Assembly: GCF_022669055.1 (NCBI RefSeq)
Contig: NZ_JAJMLW010000004.1
Coordinates: 232,183-296,182 of the forward strand
Direction of reading: 5' to 3'
DNA length: 64,000 nucleotides
Origin: Adlercreutzia faecimuris
GTDB lineage: Bacteria > Actinomycetota > Coriobacteriia > Coriobacteriales > Eggerthellaceae
Below the pieces are notes generated by a model, which was not told the DNA's origin, made no database searches, and saw only the letters and a program-made list of their open reading frames with translations. This document shows positions 15,487 to 23,367 of the stretch, piece after piece. Position 1 is the stretch's first letter, and each line of letters starts with the position of its first letter. The position numbers and the translations under genes were made by a program.

Positions 15487-17031
15487 CTAGAAAATCGAGT
15501 CCACCGCTTCGATGCGGCGGCCTATGTGGTTGATTACGGGCACGGCCATGGAGTTGCCGCATGCCTTGTAGCGGGGCGCGTCGGGGGTGCCCGTCTCAAC
15601 GACCGTGGGCGGATTCTTGATGAATGCGACGTACCCTTCGGGGTCATCGAACTCGTCCGGGCACTTTCCCCAGTCGATTCGCTCACGCGTCTCTCCTCCG
15701 TAGATGTCGGTCCATCCGTCGGGGAATCCTTGAAGGCGCTCGCACTCCACGGGCATGAGGCGGCGCACTATGTAGCCGTTTGCTGCTACGATGGGCGCGG
15801 ATCCGCCGCATTTCAGGGTGTTGGCCACGTTGACTCCGATGCCAGCGTGGGCGTTGTCATCCGCCATGCGTACGGCAGGCTCTCCCGAATGGGCTGCTCT
15901 CATCGTCGGGGTCACTTCCTCAGCTGCCGATACCCCTATGCTTGAGTTCCAAGCGAAGGCAACAGCATGGCGGTCGGCGGTCGTGAGGGTGAACATCGCC
16001 CCATCGTCCTCGATGCCCAAGTGGTGGCCGCCGTTCTTCTCCTCGCGGCCGATGATGTTGCCGCTTATGGCATAGGCAACACTCGGCACCTGGTTCGTTC
16101 CCGATTCGGCAGCCCTCAGGGTGGGGGCAACCTCGTCCTGCGCGGCAACGGATCCCGCCGTGGCCGACTGCCCCGCGCTAAATCCGATGCACACCGCAGG
16201 GGTGTGCCCCTGGGCGCTCATGGTGTGGCAGGGGTCTCCCCACTGGGGGTTGCTGCCGTTCCTGGGGTCGGTCACCTGGGTGGTGTCGATCGGCAGCACA
16301 TTGGACTGGAACAGCACCTGGTCTTGGCTAGTGGCCAGCGTCGCGCTCAGATCGTCCTGAATCAGAGGCCCAGAACCCCCCCCTGGGCAAGGCGATCCGG
16401 TATGGCGCAGCTTGAGCGTATAGCTTCCTGCAGGGCGGTCTTGAGCACCGGCGGCAAGGAGCGCCCGCGCCTCTCGGCTCGACGGATTATCCCCTCGCAT
16501 GCAGTCGGGCTCAAAAAGTACTCCTGCGGCGCATCCGGGCACAGGATGTCCGACAAGAAACACACGGCGCCTTCTCTGGGGTACTCCGAAGAACTGAGCG
16601 TCCAGCACTCGCCACGCGAGAGCATACCCGCAGTCTTCCAACTCCCCGAGGAGGGTGCCAAAGGCTCGCCCTTTGTCCTGTGACAGAACTCCGGGGACGT
16701 TCTCCCAGATGACCCAGCGGGGCTTAGCTTCTCTAACACAGCGGACGAACTCAAGCATGAGCTGACCTCGCTCGTCCATAAGTCCAAGTCTTCGCCCTGC
16801 CATGCTGAACGCTTGGCACGGGCTTCCTCCGATGACAACATCGACGCTCCCTTCGTATTCGGTCCAATCAACTCCGGCCACGTCTCCCAAGTTGGGCACG
16901 TCCGGGAATCGCTTTGCTAGCAGGTCGCAGCAGAACGGCTCGATCTCCGAGAAGGCCACGGGGTTCCAACCGAGGGAAGCCCAGGCCACGGAGGCGGCCT
17001 CTATGCCGCTGAAAAGGCTGATGTAGTTCAT
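15487..17031 (-). CDS. DNA cytosine-5 methyltransferase
   Basis: A 514-residue C5-type methyltransferase. Motif I is F-S-G-I-E-A-A at 7-13; motif IV is S-P-C-Q-A-F-S with catalytic C72; motif VI is E-N-V-P-G at 110-114; motif VIII Q-R-R-R-R-V-F follows near 150; and the closing motif X is A-C-G-N-S-M-A-V-P-V near 495-505. A long insert between motifs VIII and IX (about residues 175-430) contains three similar segments ending in T-L-R-A-A or T-M-R-A-A (D-D-L-S-A-T-L, E-V-A-P-T-L-R, E-V-T-P-T-M-R), typical of phage orphan methyltransferases. Part of the gene also codes for another protein in a different frame (16362-16841). A G8 tract lies inside at 16376-16383. Confidence 0.93.
   Translation of the reverse strand: MNYISLFSGIEAASVAWASLGWNPVAFSEIEPFCCDLLAKRFPDVPNLGDVAGVDWTEYEGSVDVVIGGSPCQAFSMAGRRLGLMDERGQLMLEFVRCVREAKPRWVIWENVPGVLSQDKGRAFGTLLGELEDCGYALAWRVLDAQFFGVPQRRRRVFLVGHPVPGCAAGVLFEPDCMRGDNPSSREARALLAAGAQDRPAGSYTLKLRHTGSPCPGGGSGPLIQDDLSATLATSQDQVLFQSNVLPIDTTQVTDPRNGSNPQWGDPCHTMSAQGHTPAVCIGFSAGQSATAGSVAAQDEVAPTLRAAESGTNQVPSVAYAISGNIIGREEKNGGHHLGIEDDGAMFTLTTADRHAVAFAWNSSIGVSAAEEVTPTMRAAHSGEPAVRMADDNAHAGIGVNVANTLKCGGSAPIVAANGYIVRRLMPVECERLQGFPDGWTDIYGGETRERIDWGKCPDEFDDPEGYVAFIKNPPTVVETGTPDAPRYKACGNSMAVPVINHIGRRIEAVDSIF
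16362..16841 (-). CDS. Overlapping phage protein encoded within the cytosine methyltransferase gene
   Basis: A 159-residue protein in the +1 frame relative to the methyltransferase, wholly inside it. The ATG at 16841 has GGGAG five bases upstream. Its C-terminal part (Y-F-L-S-P-T-A-C-E-G-I-I-R-R-A-E-R-R-G) and the middle (S-S-G-R-T-S-P-E-F-C-H, then P-S-S-G-S-W-x-x-A-G-M) match a phage protein family I recognise from memory in many phage genomes, often beside or inside cytosine methyltransferases. Function unknown. The presence of these conserved patterns, rather than random shadow sequence, is the main evidence that it is translated. Its C-terminus runs across the G8 tract, where a -1 shift would join it to the methyltransferase frame. 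Confidence 0.78.
   Translation of the reverse strand: MLSSEEARAKRSAWQGEDLDLWTSEVSSCLSSSAVLEKLSPAGSSGRTSPEFCHRTKGEPLAPSSGSWKTAGMLSRGECWTLSSSEYPREGAVCFLSDILCPDAPQEYFLSPTACEGIIRRAERRGRSLPPVLKTALQEAIRSSCAIPDRLAQGGVLGL
16376..16383 (-). repeat. G8 homopolymer in the methyltransferase/overlap gene
   Basis: Eight G on the minus strand, in coding sequence read in two frames. In the methyltransferase it codes for a glycine run (P-G-G-G-S); in the overlapping gene it codes for Q-G-G-V. Confidence 0.8.
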
Positions 17032-17309
17032 TCCTCCTCCATTTGCAGGTCTCGCATGAGGTCATAGGCTTGGTCGGCCGCCTCCCAGACCTCCCAATCG
17101 GGATCGAAGCTGGCCGCAGCGTCGAAGGCATCGCAGTCATTCCCGACGGTAACGACGCTATCGGGTTCAACGAACTCGCCGATCTCGTCGCAGAAGCCAT
17201 GGGCGCCGCAGGGGCACTCGTGGAAGTGGTTGCAGTCTCCGCAGTGGGCGCGGAACGTGGGCGGTTCGGGCGGGTCGACCCAGTCTTGGTCTCTCATTCC
17301 GAAGCTCAT
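17028..17309 (-). CDS. Cysteine-rich small phage protein (93 aa)
   Basis: A 93-residue protein whose ATG overlaps the upstream HNH stop (ATGA) and has GGAGG upstream. It contains C-G-D-C-N-H-F and C-P-C-G-A-H-G-F-C-D near residues 20-40 and a later D-C-D-A-F-D, probably a zinc-binding unit of the kind seen in small phage proteins. The C-terminus is acidic. Function unknown; it is coupled to the methyltransferase gene, with which it overlaps by four bases. Confidence 0.7.
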   Translation of the reverse strand: MSFGMRDQDWVDPPEPPTFRAHCGDCNHFHECPCGAHGFCDEIGEFVEPDSVVTVGNDCDAFDAAASFDPDWEVWEAADQAYDLMRDLQMEEE

Positions 17310-17683
17310 AGCGGCCTCCATCCGTCCATCCTGATGGCGGTGAGGTAGTCGCATGCCTCGTCCAGGCGGATGTACTCCCAATGGCCTGCGCAGGCTATCG
17401 CGCCATCATCGACCCAGCGGAAGTAGAGCCGGCGATGGTGGGCGAGGCCGTGGCAGTATTCGCGGCCGTCCGCGTCTTGCAGGTTGTTGCCGAAGCCGCA
17501 GAGCGTGATGGTCGGCTTCTCGATCTCGCGCCCCTCCACGAACATCTTGCCGGCGCTTCGGAACACCACATGGTGCTGCTCAAGCGGCCACGTGCGGCCG
17601 CACACCGCGCACCGCGCCATCCTCACGGACGGCTTGCCCATCATCGGCTGGTACATGGCCGGCAGAGTAGTGACCTTAGCCAT
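17306..17683 (-). CDS. HNH-type nuclease-like protein
   Basis: A 125-residue protein with C-A-V-C-G-R-T-W-P-L-E-Q-H-H-V-V-F-R near residues 25-42, a typical HNH start with the zinc CxxC and the catalytic H-H. A second half holds T-I-T-L-C-G-F-G-N-N, then C-H-G-L-A-H-H-R-R-L-Y-F-R, supplying the remaining ligands. It lies between two methyltransferases, so it may be a cleavage partner or a homing-type nuclease. It overlaps the methyltransferase upstream by 8 bases. Confidence 0.75.
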   Translation of the reverse strand: MAKVTTLPAMYQPMMGKPSVRMARCAVCGRTWPLEQHHVVFRSAGKMFVEGREIEKPTITLCGFGNNLQDADGREYCHGLAHHRRLYFRWVDDGAIACAGHWEYIRLDEACDYLTAIRMDGWRPL

Positions 17684-18425
17684 TTAAGCCACCCCCCCCC
17701 GCAGATTTCGCGCGGGCGACGCGCTCATTGGCCAGGGCGCAGTATTCCGGGCTGAGTTCGTACCCGATGAAGTGCCGCCCCGTCTCGATGGCCGCCACCG
17801 CCGTGGTTCCCGACCCCATGAAGGGATCCAGCACTATCGCGCCCTCGTCGGCGATCTCCATGAGCGCCTTGATGAGGTTCAGCGGCTTCTGGGTGGAGTG
17901 GATGCGCCCTTCGCCTGAGGGGGCTGCGAACTTGTACGCGCCGGGCAGGTACTTGGCACCGGCCACGGGCGTGCGGTCTATCGCCCCCTTGGTCGCCCAG
18001 ACCGCGTACTCGCACTCGTTGCGGAAGCTGTTGGGCTGAGGCCGCGCGGCGGTCTTGCGCCACGGGATGATGCCACGAAAGACGAAGCCCGCAGCCTGAA
18101 TCGCGTCGGTGACGTTGGCCAGCTGCCTCCAATCCGAGAAGACGATGGCGCTGGCACCGTCGGCCATCGCCCTGTAACACTCGCCCATCCAGAGCACCGA
18201 CCACAGCACGAAGCTGCGCTCGTCACGGCTGTCCCCGTAGAACTCCGGCTTCTTGGCCGCATCGTTGGTCTGGTACTTCTCGGACGTTGCGCCCGACCGG
18301 TCGCCCCGGAACATGCCGCCGCTCGAATAGGGCGGGTCGGTGAGCAGCATCCCCACCATGCCGTCGGGGATGTCGGAGAGCGCCGGCAGCATGTCGCGGC
18401 ACTCGATGATGTCAATCTTGGCCAT
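17676..18425 (-). CDS. Site-specific DNA methyltransferase (N4/N6, beta order)
   Basis: A 249-residue methyltransferase. The start ATG at 18425 has GGAGG upstream. Motif IV is D-P-P-Y near residue 28, and motif I comes later as D-P-F-M-G-S-G-T-T near residues 205-213, the beta-class order used by N4-cytosine and N6-adenine enzymes. H-S-T-Q-K-P-L-N-L (about 190) is the usual motif X-like segment. The gene ends in a glycine-coding G9 tract only a few codons before the stop, so the last residues would change if the tract slips. No matching restriction gene is obvious other than the HNH protein next to it. Confidence 0.92.
   Translation of the reverse strand: MAKIDIIECRDMLPALSDIPDGMVGMLLTDPPYSSGGMFRGDRSGATSEKYQTNDAAKKPEFYGDSRDERSFVLWSVLWMGECYRAMADGASAIVFSDWRQLANVTDAIQAAGFVFRGIIPWRKTAARPQPNSFRNECEYAVWATKGAIDRTPVAGAKYLPGAYKFAAPSGEGRIHSTQKPLNLIKALMEIADEGAIVLDPFMGSGTTAVAAIETGRHFIGYELSPEYCALANERVARAKSAGGGGLNG
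17692..17700 (-). repeat. G9 homopolymer at the 3' end of the methyltransferase gene
   Basis: Nine G on the minus strand encode the glycine run before the final L-N-G of the methyltransferase. An extra base would extend the protein past its stop into the start of the HNH gene; a missing base would end it two codons later. Confidence 0.8.
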
Positions 18426-19185
18426 TGAGCCTCCTATCCGGCCCCTCAAGGGGGACCTGCTTGCATGAGGAGGCGAGGCGGGACGCTATGGCCACGCCGA
18501 CCGCCCCCTCGGTGATGTTCTTGGCTATCTCGCTGAGGCGGTAGTTGGACGTGACGATGGTGGGCAGCATGGCCTTGTCGCGCTTGTCGATGATGGCGAA
18601 CAGGCGCTCGCAGGCGTAGGCCGTGTTTGAGGCCTCCTTGCCCAGATCGTCCAGGATGAGCACGTCGCAGCCGGCCGCCCGCTCGAAGAGGGCGCGGTCC
18701 TCGTCCTTGCGGCTCCGCATCGCGTCCATGAGGTCGTAGGTGGCCACGGCCATGACCCTGCGCCCCGTCTCGATGAGTTGCAGCGCCGCAGCCATGGCCA
18801 GCGTGGTCTTGTACGTTCCGTTCGGGCCGAAGATGTAGAAGCCCTGCCCCTCGGAGGCCAGGGCGGCCATCTTCGCGGCGTAAGGGTGCGCGGCATCGCG
18901 GTAGCGGAGGGGTATGCCCGCCCTCTCGATGGCGCGCTCTTTCGCCTCGGCCTGCTCCTTGGCGGCCTTGTGCCGCTCGGCCTCGGCGATTGCCTCCCGC
19001 TCGGCCACAGCCCCTGGGCAGCCGCAGTCCTCGTGCCCCCAGAAGGCGGGGATGCCGTTGAACTCGACGGGCGTTCCGTCTTCGCGGACCACCTTGCGGG
19101 GAGGCCTCATCGCGCCGCAGTGCTCGCAGCGGATGGGCTTCTCGGCCTCGAAGGCCCTGAGCCTAGAACTGGTCGTAAGCGGCAT
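18412..19185 (-). CDS. DnaC-like helicase loader ATPase
   Basis: A 257-residue AAA+ protein of the DnaC/IstB type. A cysteine pair (C-E-H-C-G near residue 19 and later C-G-C-P) precedes the ATPase core. Walker A is G-P-N-G-T-Y-K-T-T near residue 119, and Walker B is V-L-I-L-D-D-L-G near 176. The later T-S-N-Y-R-L-S-E is sensor 1, and R-L-A-S-S near 238 may be the arginine finger region. It is expected to load the replicative helicase at the phage origin. It overlaps the upstream replication gene by 23 bases. Confidence 0.92.
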   Translation of the reverse strand: MPLTTSSRLRAFEAEKPIRCEHCGAMRPPRKVVREDGTPVEFNGIPAFWGHEDCGCPGAVAEREAIAEAERHKAAKEQAEAKERAIERAGIPLRYRDAAHPYAAKMAALASEGQGFYIFGPNGTYKTTLAMAAALQLIETGRRVMAVATYDLMDAMRSRKDEDRALFERAAGCDVLILDDLGKEASNTAYACERLFAIIDKRDKAMLPTIVTSNYRLSEIAKNITEGAVGVAIASRLASSCKQVPLEGPDRRLNGQD

Positions 19186-19864
19186 ACGCCTCGGCCTCCT
19201 TCTCCTCGCCCTTGGCCTCGTGCATGTACTGCTCGAAGTGATCGGGGCTGAACAGCGTGTTGGGCGTGAGCCGCTTGCTGAACTTCGTGCCCTGCCACTC
19301 GTCGCGCTTATAGGCGATCATCGAGCGCACCTGCTCGACGGTGTAGCCGCCTGCGCAGCGTTCCAGCATGTGCCGGCACTTCTCCGGCATCGTGGTGTAC
19401 GTGGTCCCGAGGAACTCGTTGAGAGCGCCGAGGCATTGGAGCCAGAACGGCGCATCTTGCAGGCTGCTCAGCATCGGGGGGATATAGGGGGGTATCTCTA
19501 CCTCTATCTCAACCTCATCCTCAGCATCCGAGTTGTTCGATGCTTGTGCATATGCCTGCGCATCTGCCTGTGCATATGCTTGAGCATCCTGCTTGGCACT
19601 TGCTTCGGCATCCTGCTTGGCAGGTGCCTGCGCTTGCTTCTTGCCCCATCTGGCCTGCGCCATCTTGCGTCCGCGCTCACTAGCCTCGTCACCCATGTCG
19701 ATGCGCTGCTTGAGGGCGATGAAGGTGGGCAGCCACGGAGGGCTGCCCTTTGGCTCCTCTTTGGTGAAGCGGTAGTTCGCAAGGGCGTACAGGAACGGGG
19801 CGCGCTGCTTCTCAGGCATTGCTTGGCATGCCGCCCAGAAGTCATCGTGTATAACCATTCCCAT
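19163..19864 (-). CDS. Phage replication protein (DnaD-like/DUF6291-type)
   Basis: A 233-residue protein before the DnaC-like loader, the usual place of the phage origin-binding protein. Residues 1-60 have a helical start with F-L-Y-A-L-A-N-Y and W-L-P-T-F. Residues 75-110 are a linker made of Q-D-A / Q-A-Y-A-Q-A repeats. Residues 130-220 hold the conserved phage replisome C-terminal motif: Y-K-R-D-E-W-Q-G-T then L-T-P-N-T-L-F-S-P-D-H-F-E-Q-Y-M. The linker repeats give a run of similar codons at 19540-19640. A ribosome site (GGAGG) precedes the start. Confidence 0.82.
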   Translation of the reverse strand: MGMVIHDDFWAACQAMPEKQRAPFLYALANYRFTKEEPKGSPPWLPTFIALKQRIDMGDEASERGRKMAQARWGKKQAQAPAKQDAEASAKQDAQAYAQADAQAYAQASNNSDAEDEVEIEVEIPPYIPPMLSSLQDAPFWLQCLGALNEFLGTTYTTMPEKCRHMLERCAGGYTVEQVRSMIAYKRDEWQGTKFSKRLTPNTLFSPDHFEQYMHEAKGEEKEAEAYAAYDQF

Positions 19865-19875
19865 GCCGCGCCTCC

Positions 19876-20868
19876 TTAGAACGGGATGTCTTCGGGGGCG
19901 TAGTCGGGAGCGGCGTATTCCTCGCGCTCAGCCTCGCTGCCGCCCTGCTGCGCCGCGAGTTCCTGATGGTTGCGGATGTTCACGGCAAGGAAGTCGCTGA
20001 GCTTCACGATGTCCTCGGCTGTGTACATGTTGATCGCTTTGGGGCTTCCGTCGGGGTTGAGGATGCTGGCGGCCATCCAGCTGGTGATGCCCTCCTCTTT
20101 GGTGCCGAGTTCGATGGCCTGCCGCTTCTGATCTGCAACCTGCTGCCAGAGCGCCTTGCGCGGGTCTTCCTGAGGCTGGGGGGCGGGCTGTTCCTCGACC
20201 ACGTCTTCAACGATGTACTCCACGGCCTCCTCTTCCTGAGGCTGTGGGGCGGCCTGTTCCTGCTGCCGCGCCTGGTCCATTTCCTCAGCGCCGTAGAGGC
20301 CGCCGAGGTCTTCGGGGAACGCCTCGCGCAGGGCATGGCAGAGCGCCACCTTGCGAATCATGGTCGCGGGCATCTTGCTCCAGCCGTTCTTGCCGTAGCG
20401 GTCGGGCGCGGCGTACTCGGAGAGGGCAACCTCCTCGAAGATGGGGCAGGCGTACCCGTCCAGGTATACCTTCGCCCAGCCGCCTATCAGTTCCTCGCCT
20501 TCCAGCAGCATGGAACCCTCGCGGCGCTCGATGATCTTCCTTATGCCGCCGTTTTCCTTGACCCTGCGTATGAAGGTGATGCCGGCCTCGTGGCCTCTGT
20601 ACTTCTTGTTGCGCGTCGCGCGCTTGACGAACGCATCCTTGCCGGCGATGACCGACGCGGGCTGGTTGCCGTACTTGACGATGTAGGCATCGCGGGTGAA
20701 CGGGTTGAGGCGCTGGGACTGACAGAGCCGCAGGAACATCTTGACCTCCTGGGAGGTGACGTTCTCCATGTCGTTGCCGTTGGCTGCCATGAGGTCGCGT
20801 ACGTCCTGCTCGGTAACGCGGATGTCCTGGCCGTTGTCGGCCTTGTACTCCACGATCTCGCTACTCAT
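19876..20868 (-). CDS. Bet/RecT-family single-strand annealing protein
   Basis: A 330-residue protein of the lambda Bet type. Conserved parts are C-Q-S-Q-R-L-N-P-F-T-R-D-A-Y near residues 50-63, the V-I-A-G-K-D-A-F-V-K-R-A core, and the central M-P-A-T-M-I-R-K-V-A-L-C-H-A-L-R-E-A-F-P helix. The C-terminal third is an acidic, glutamine-rich tail (repeats of E-E and P-A-P-Q-P-Q-E-D), probably a protein-interaction arm. It works with the upstream DUF1351 protein and ParB-like protein in a recombination module; no lambda exonuclease gene is seen nearby. Confidence 0.9.
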   Translation of the reverse strand: MSSEIVEYKADNGQDIRVTEQDVRDLMAANGNDMENVTSQEVKMFLRLCQSQRLNPFTRDAYIVKYGNQPASVIAGKDAFVKRATRNKKYRGHEAGITFIRRVKENGGIRKIIERREGSMLLEGEELIGGWAKVYLDGYACPIFEEVALSEYAAPDRYGKNGWSKMPATMIRKVALCHALREAFPEDLGGLYGAEEMDQARQQEQAAPQPQEEEAVEYIVEDVVEEQPAPQPQEDPRKALWQQVADQKRQAIELGTKEEGITSWMAASILNPDGSPKAINMYTAEDIVKLSDFLAVNIRNHQELAAQQGGSEAEREEYAAPDYAPEDIPF

Positions 20869-21778
20869 CGGTGACCACCCCCGCGAACTTGATGGAGGCG
20901 CCCGTGATGCCCATTCCCTTCAACGTCGCGGCAACTTGCTGCGCGAACGCCTCGGTGCCCTGGAACTCCATGGCCAGAGACCAGCGGCAGACCGGCGGAG
21001 CGGCCGCTGTGGGCTGATCTGGGACGGGTTCAGGCTCCGGTGCGGGTTCGGGTGCCGTGCGCTCGGCCTTGACGGCCTCGGCGGCTTCCTGCGCCGCCTT
21101 GAACTCGGCCATCTGGCGGTCGCGCTCGTTCAGCTGGTCTTCCAACTCAAGCGCGCCGATGAGGTCCAGGGTGTCAGCGTAGTGCTTGACCACCTCGTCC
21201 TTGTGAGCGAGTTCCTTGGTCTGCAGCGTGTTGTAGCCCTTGAGCGCCTTCTCGACCTTCTCGTAGAGTTCATTGACGGCCTTGGCCTCGTTGGTGGAGC
21301 GGTTCAGCCACTTGTCCTCCAAGATGGCGGCGAAGGGGATAACGTCTGCGATGGGGCCGGCGCATCCCGCGTACTCCTCGGCCAGCGTTTCCCGACGCTG
21401 CGCCTTGAAGTTGGCATCGGCCTCATCAACCTGCTCCTTGATGTTTGCGCGTGCGTTGTCGATCTTTGCGGTGATGGCCTTGACCCTCGCCTCGAACTCC
21501 TTGAGCGGAGCCTCGTATATCTTCTTGACGCGCTTGCGCTCCGCCTCGATGGGCGCTTTCAGCTTGTTGAGGTCGGCCATGCAGGTGCGCCCCATCTTGA
21601 TGGTCTCGTAGTCGTTGGGGTCAAGCTGCGCGCCGATGTACGGCTCGATCTGCTGGTCTACGTAGGCATCCAGCGCGGCGAGGTTGTCGGAGAACACGGC
21701 GGGGGTGTAGGTCACCTCCAGCGCGTCGGTCGGCTCGATCACCTCGGCCGTCACCTCGATGGTTCCTTCTTCTGTCAT
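20861..21778 (-). CDS. DUF1351 protein (recombination accessory)
   Basis: A 305-residue protein with an N-terminal strand region and a long helical coiled coil (about residues 60-140 and 200-240). DUF1351 proteins usually sit beside Bet/RecT annealases, as here. The C-terminal part after a proline/glutamate linker (P-E-P-A-P-E-P-E-P-V-P) has a small alpha/beta region ending M-G-I-T-G-A-S-I-K-F-A-G. The start ATG overlaps the ParB stop (ATGA) and has GGAGG upstream. It may support the annealase or replace a missing exonuclease; unproven. Confidence 0.8.
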   Translation of the reverse strand: MTEEGTIEVTAEVIEPTDALEVTYTPAVFSDNLAALDAYVDQQIEPYIGAQLDPNDYETIKMGRTCMADLNKLKAPIEAERKRVKKIYEAPLKEFEARVKAITAKIDNARANIKEQVDEADANFKAQRRETLAEEYAGCAGPIADVIPFAAILEDKWLNRSTNEAKAVNELYEKVEKALKGYNTLQTKELAHKDEVVKHYADTLDLIGALELEDQLNERDRQMAEFKAAQEAAEAVKAERTAPEPAPEPEPVPDQPTAAAPPVCRWSLAMEFQGTEAFAQQVAATLKGMGITGASIKFAGVVTDE

Positions 21779-23010
21779 TTGGTTGCCTCCATGCAATCGG
21801 TTGCTTTCTGGTAGATGGCCTGCTCGTCCTCATCAGGCTCGTAGCCGTCGGCCTCCATCGCGTCCATAAGGGCGATGTATCGCTCGCACGCCTTTGGGCG
21901 CGGCTTGCCGGTGCCGTCGAGGATTCCGCAGCCCGGCGCGTCGTTCATGCTCTCGAACAGCAGGACGATCTCCGAGTGCCCGACGTTGAGGCGCTTGGTG
22001 CCGGTCGCTTCGAGGAACGTCTTGACCAGCGGGGCGTGGCGGTTATCGCTCTCGGCCACGAGGCGGGAGAGGTTCGGCAGGAGGCTCTGGGCGGCCAGCT
22101 GCTCGGCGAGCCAGGCGCGGCGGTTGCCCGTGCCCTCGGCGTAGAGTTCGGCCATGGCCTCGGCCTCCGCGCGGGCGCTGTCTTCCTCCACCTGCTCAGG
22201 CGCGGGCGGCTCCTCCTCAGGGGCAGGGGCCAAGATCATGAAGAATCCGGGGATGCTGTGGCGCATGGCCACGCAGCCATCGGGGAGGTCTTCGGGGAGC
22301 TGCGCGATCTTGTTGAGGTTGCACACCATGGCCATGCCCTGCGCGTCATCCACGACGGCGATGCCGCGCGCCGCCAGTTCCGCCGCGAGGTCCGTGGCCG
22401 CGCTCTCCTTCTTGCGGCGAGCCTCGAAACGCTTGGCCACCGTCTGGTACTCGCGCTCCGAGCAGTTGGTGAGCGCCTTCACGGCCTCAGGGTCATCGGC
22501 GAACTCGCCGATCGCGATGAGGCGCATGAGACTCATATCGTCGGCGGCATCCTCCACGACCTTGGCCGCGCGGCGCACCTTGGCGGCCTTCTCGACGGTG
22601 AGGCCCGACACCTCCGCCACGTACTCATCGGTGCCGAACATGGCCAGCTGGCGGACGAAGCGGCTCTCCTCGACGGCCTCGTACTTCTTCTTGGTGTTCG
22701 TGCGCACCACGGTCTCGATGACGTCCTGCAGGGTGCTCTCATCCTCAACGATGGCGGGGAAGGTCTTGGTGCCCAGTTCCTTCATGGCCATGATGCGGCT
22801 GTTGCCGGCCTTGATGCGGTAGATGCCGCCGTCGCGCACGAGGGTGACCATTTCGTCGGGGATGCCCTTGGAGCGCATCGAGCGGGCGAGTTCCTGGACG
22901 TAGGCCTGGTTCTCTTTCAGCGTGTAGTCGCGGCGCGCCAGATCGTAGCCGAACTCATCGACCAGCGGGTGCACGTCCTCGATGCTGACGGTTTCGATTA
23001 CGGCGCTCAT
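21775..23010 (-). CDS. ParB-like N-terminal domain protein
   Basis: A 411-residue protein. The N-terminal 100 residues carry a ParB-type fold with I-E-D-V-H-P and the box Y-R-I-K-A-G-N-S-R-I-M-A-M-K-E-L-G, which in ParB proteins forms the nucleotide-binding patch. The helical region after it (residues 105-215) resembles the HTH-type segment. The rest is less conserved, with a run of acidic and proline residues near 275-295 and a small domain at the end. In phages these proteins sit next to recombination genes and are often annotated ParB/Srx nucleases. A true partition role is less likely because no ParA gene is present. Confidence 0.82.
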   Translation of the reverse strand: MSAVIETVSIEDVHPLVDEFGYDLARRDYTLKENQAYVQELARSMRSKGIPDEMVTLVRDGGIYRIKAGNSRIMAMKELGTKTFPAIVEDESTLQDVIETVVRTNTKKKYEAVEESRFVRQLAMFGTDEYVAEVSGLTVEKAAKVRRAAKVVEDAADDMSLMRLIAIGEFADDPEAVKALTNCSEREYQTVAKRFEARRKKESAATDLAAELAARGIAVVDDAQGMAMVCNLNKIAQLPEDLPDGCVAMRHSIPGFFMILAPAPEEEPPAPEQVEEDSARAEAEAMAELYAEGTGNRRAWLAEQLAAQSLLPNLSRLVAESDNRHAPLVKTFLEATGTKRLNVGHSEIVLLFESMNDAPGCGILDGTGKPRPKACERYIALMDAMEADGYEPDEDEQAIYQKATDCMEATK

Positions 23011-23333
23011 TAGCGGTCACCCCGCACGATGAAGGCATCCACTACCTCCACGCCGTTGGCCTTGAGGAGTTCGATGACTTCGCGGGCTGCGCTCATCACC
23101 TCGGCGGGAGGCTCTGCCTCCAAGGCGAGGAGGCCGTTGTCCAGGTACTTGGGGAACTCGGCTCCGTGCATGTCGCTGCCTTCGGGGCAGGTGAGGTACG
23201 AGAGGACGCACGCGGCACCCTCGATGAACTCAGGCTCAAGGTCGTAGTCCTCAAGCGTCCCCACGATCTCGTCGGCGAACTCGCGGGGGATGAAGCGCCC
23301 CGCACGGTTGCGCTTCATCTTCTCAAGTTTCAT
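23010..23333 (-). CDS. Small phage protein (107 aa)
   Basis: The ATG at 23333 has TAGGAG at a good distance and is preferred to an upstream in-frame start. The protein has a basic N-terminus (K-L-E-K-M-K-R-N-R-A-G-R), then an acidic helical part and ends V-V-D-A-F-I-V-R-G-D-R. Its stop shares one base with the ParB-like gene. No known domain recognised. Confidence 0.62.
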   Translation of the reverse strand: MKLEKMKRNRAGRFIPREFADEIVGTLEDYDLEPEFIEGAACVLSYLTCPEGSDMHGAEFPKYLDNGLLALEAEPPAEVMSAAREVIELLKANGVEVVDAFIVRGDR

Positions 23334-23367
23334 TTTGTTGCTCCTAACTGGCAAAATGCCAAAAGTG

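Noticed and set aside
17306..18425. A complete restriction-modification system made of the methyltransferase and HNH protein
   Set aside because: The HNH protein is small and lacks a recognisable specificity domain; an orphan methyltransferase next to a homing or packaging nuclease is equally likely.
19540..19640. Short tandem repeats in the replication gene as iteron origin
   Set aside because: They encode Q-A-Y-A-Q-A type linker repeats with irregular units; possible but not supported as replication iterons.
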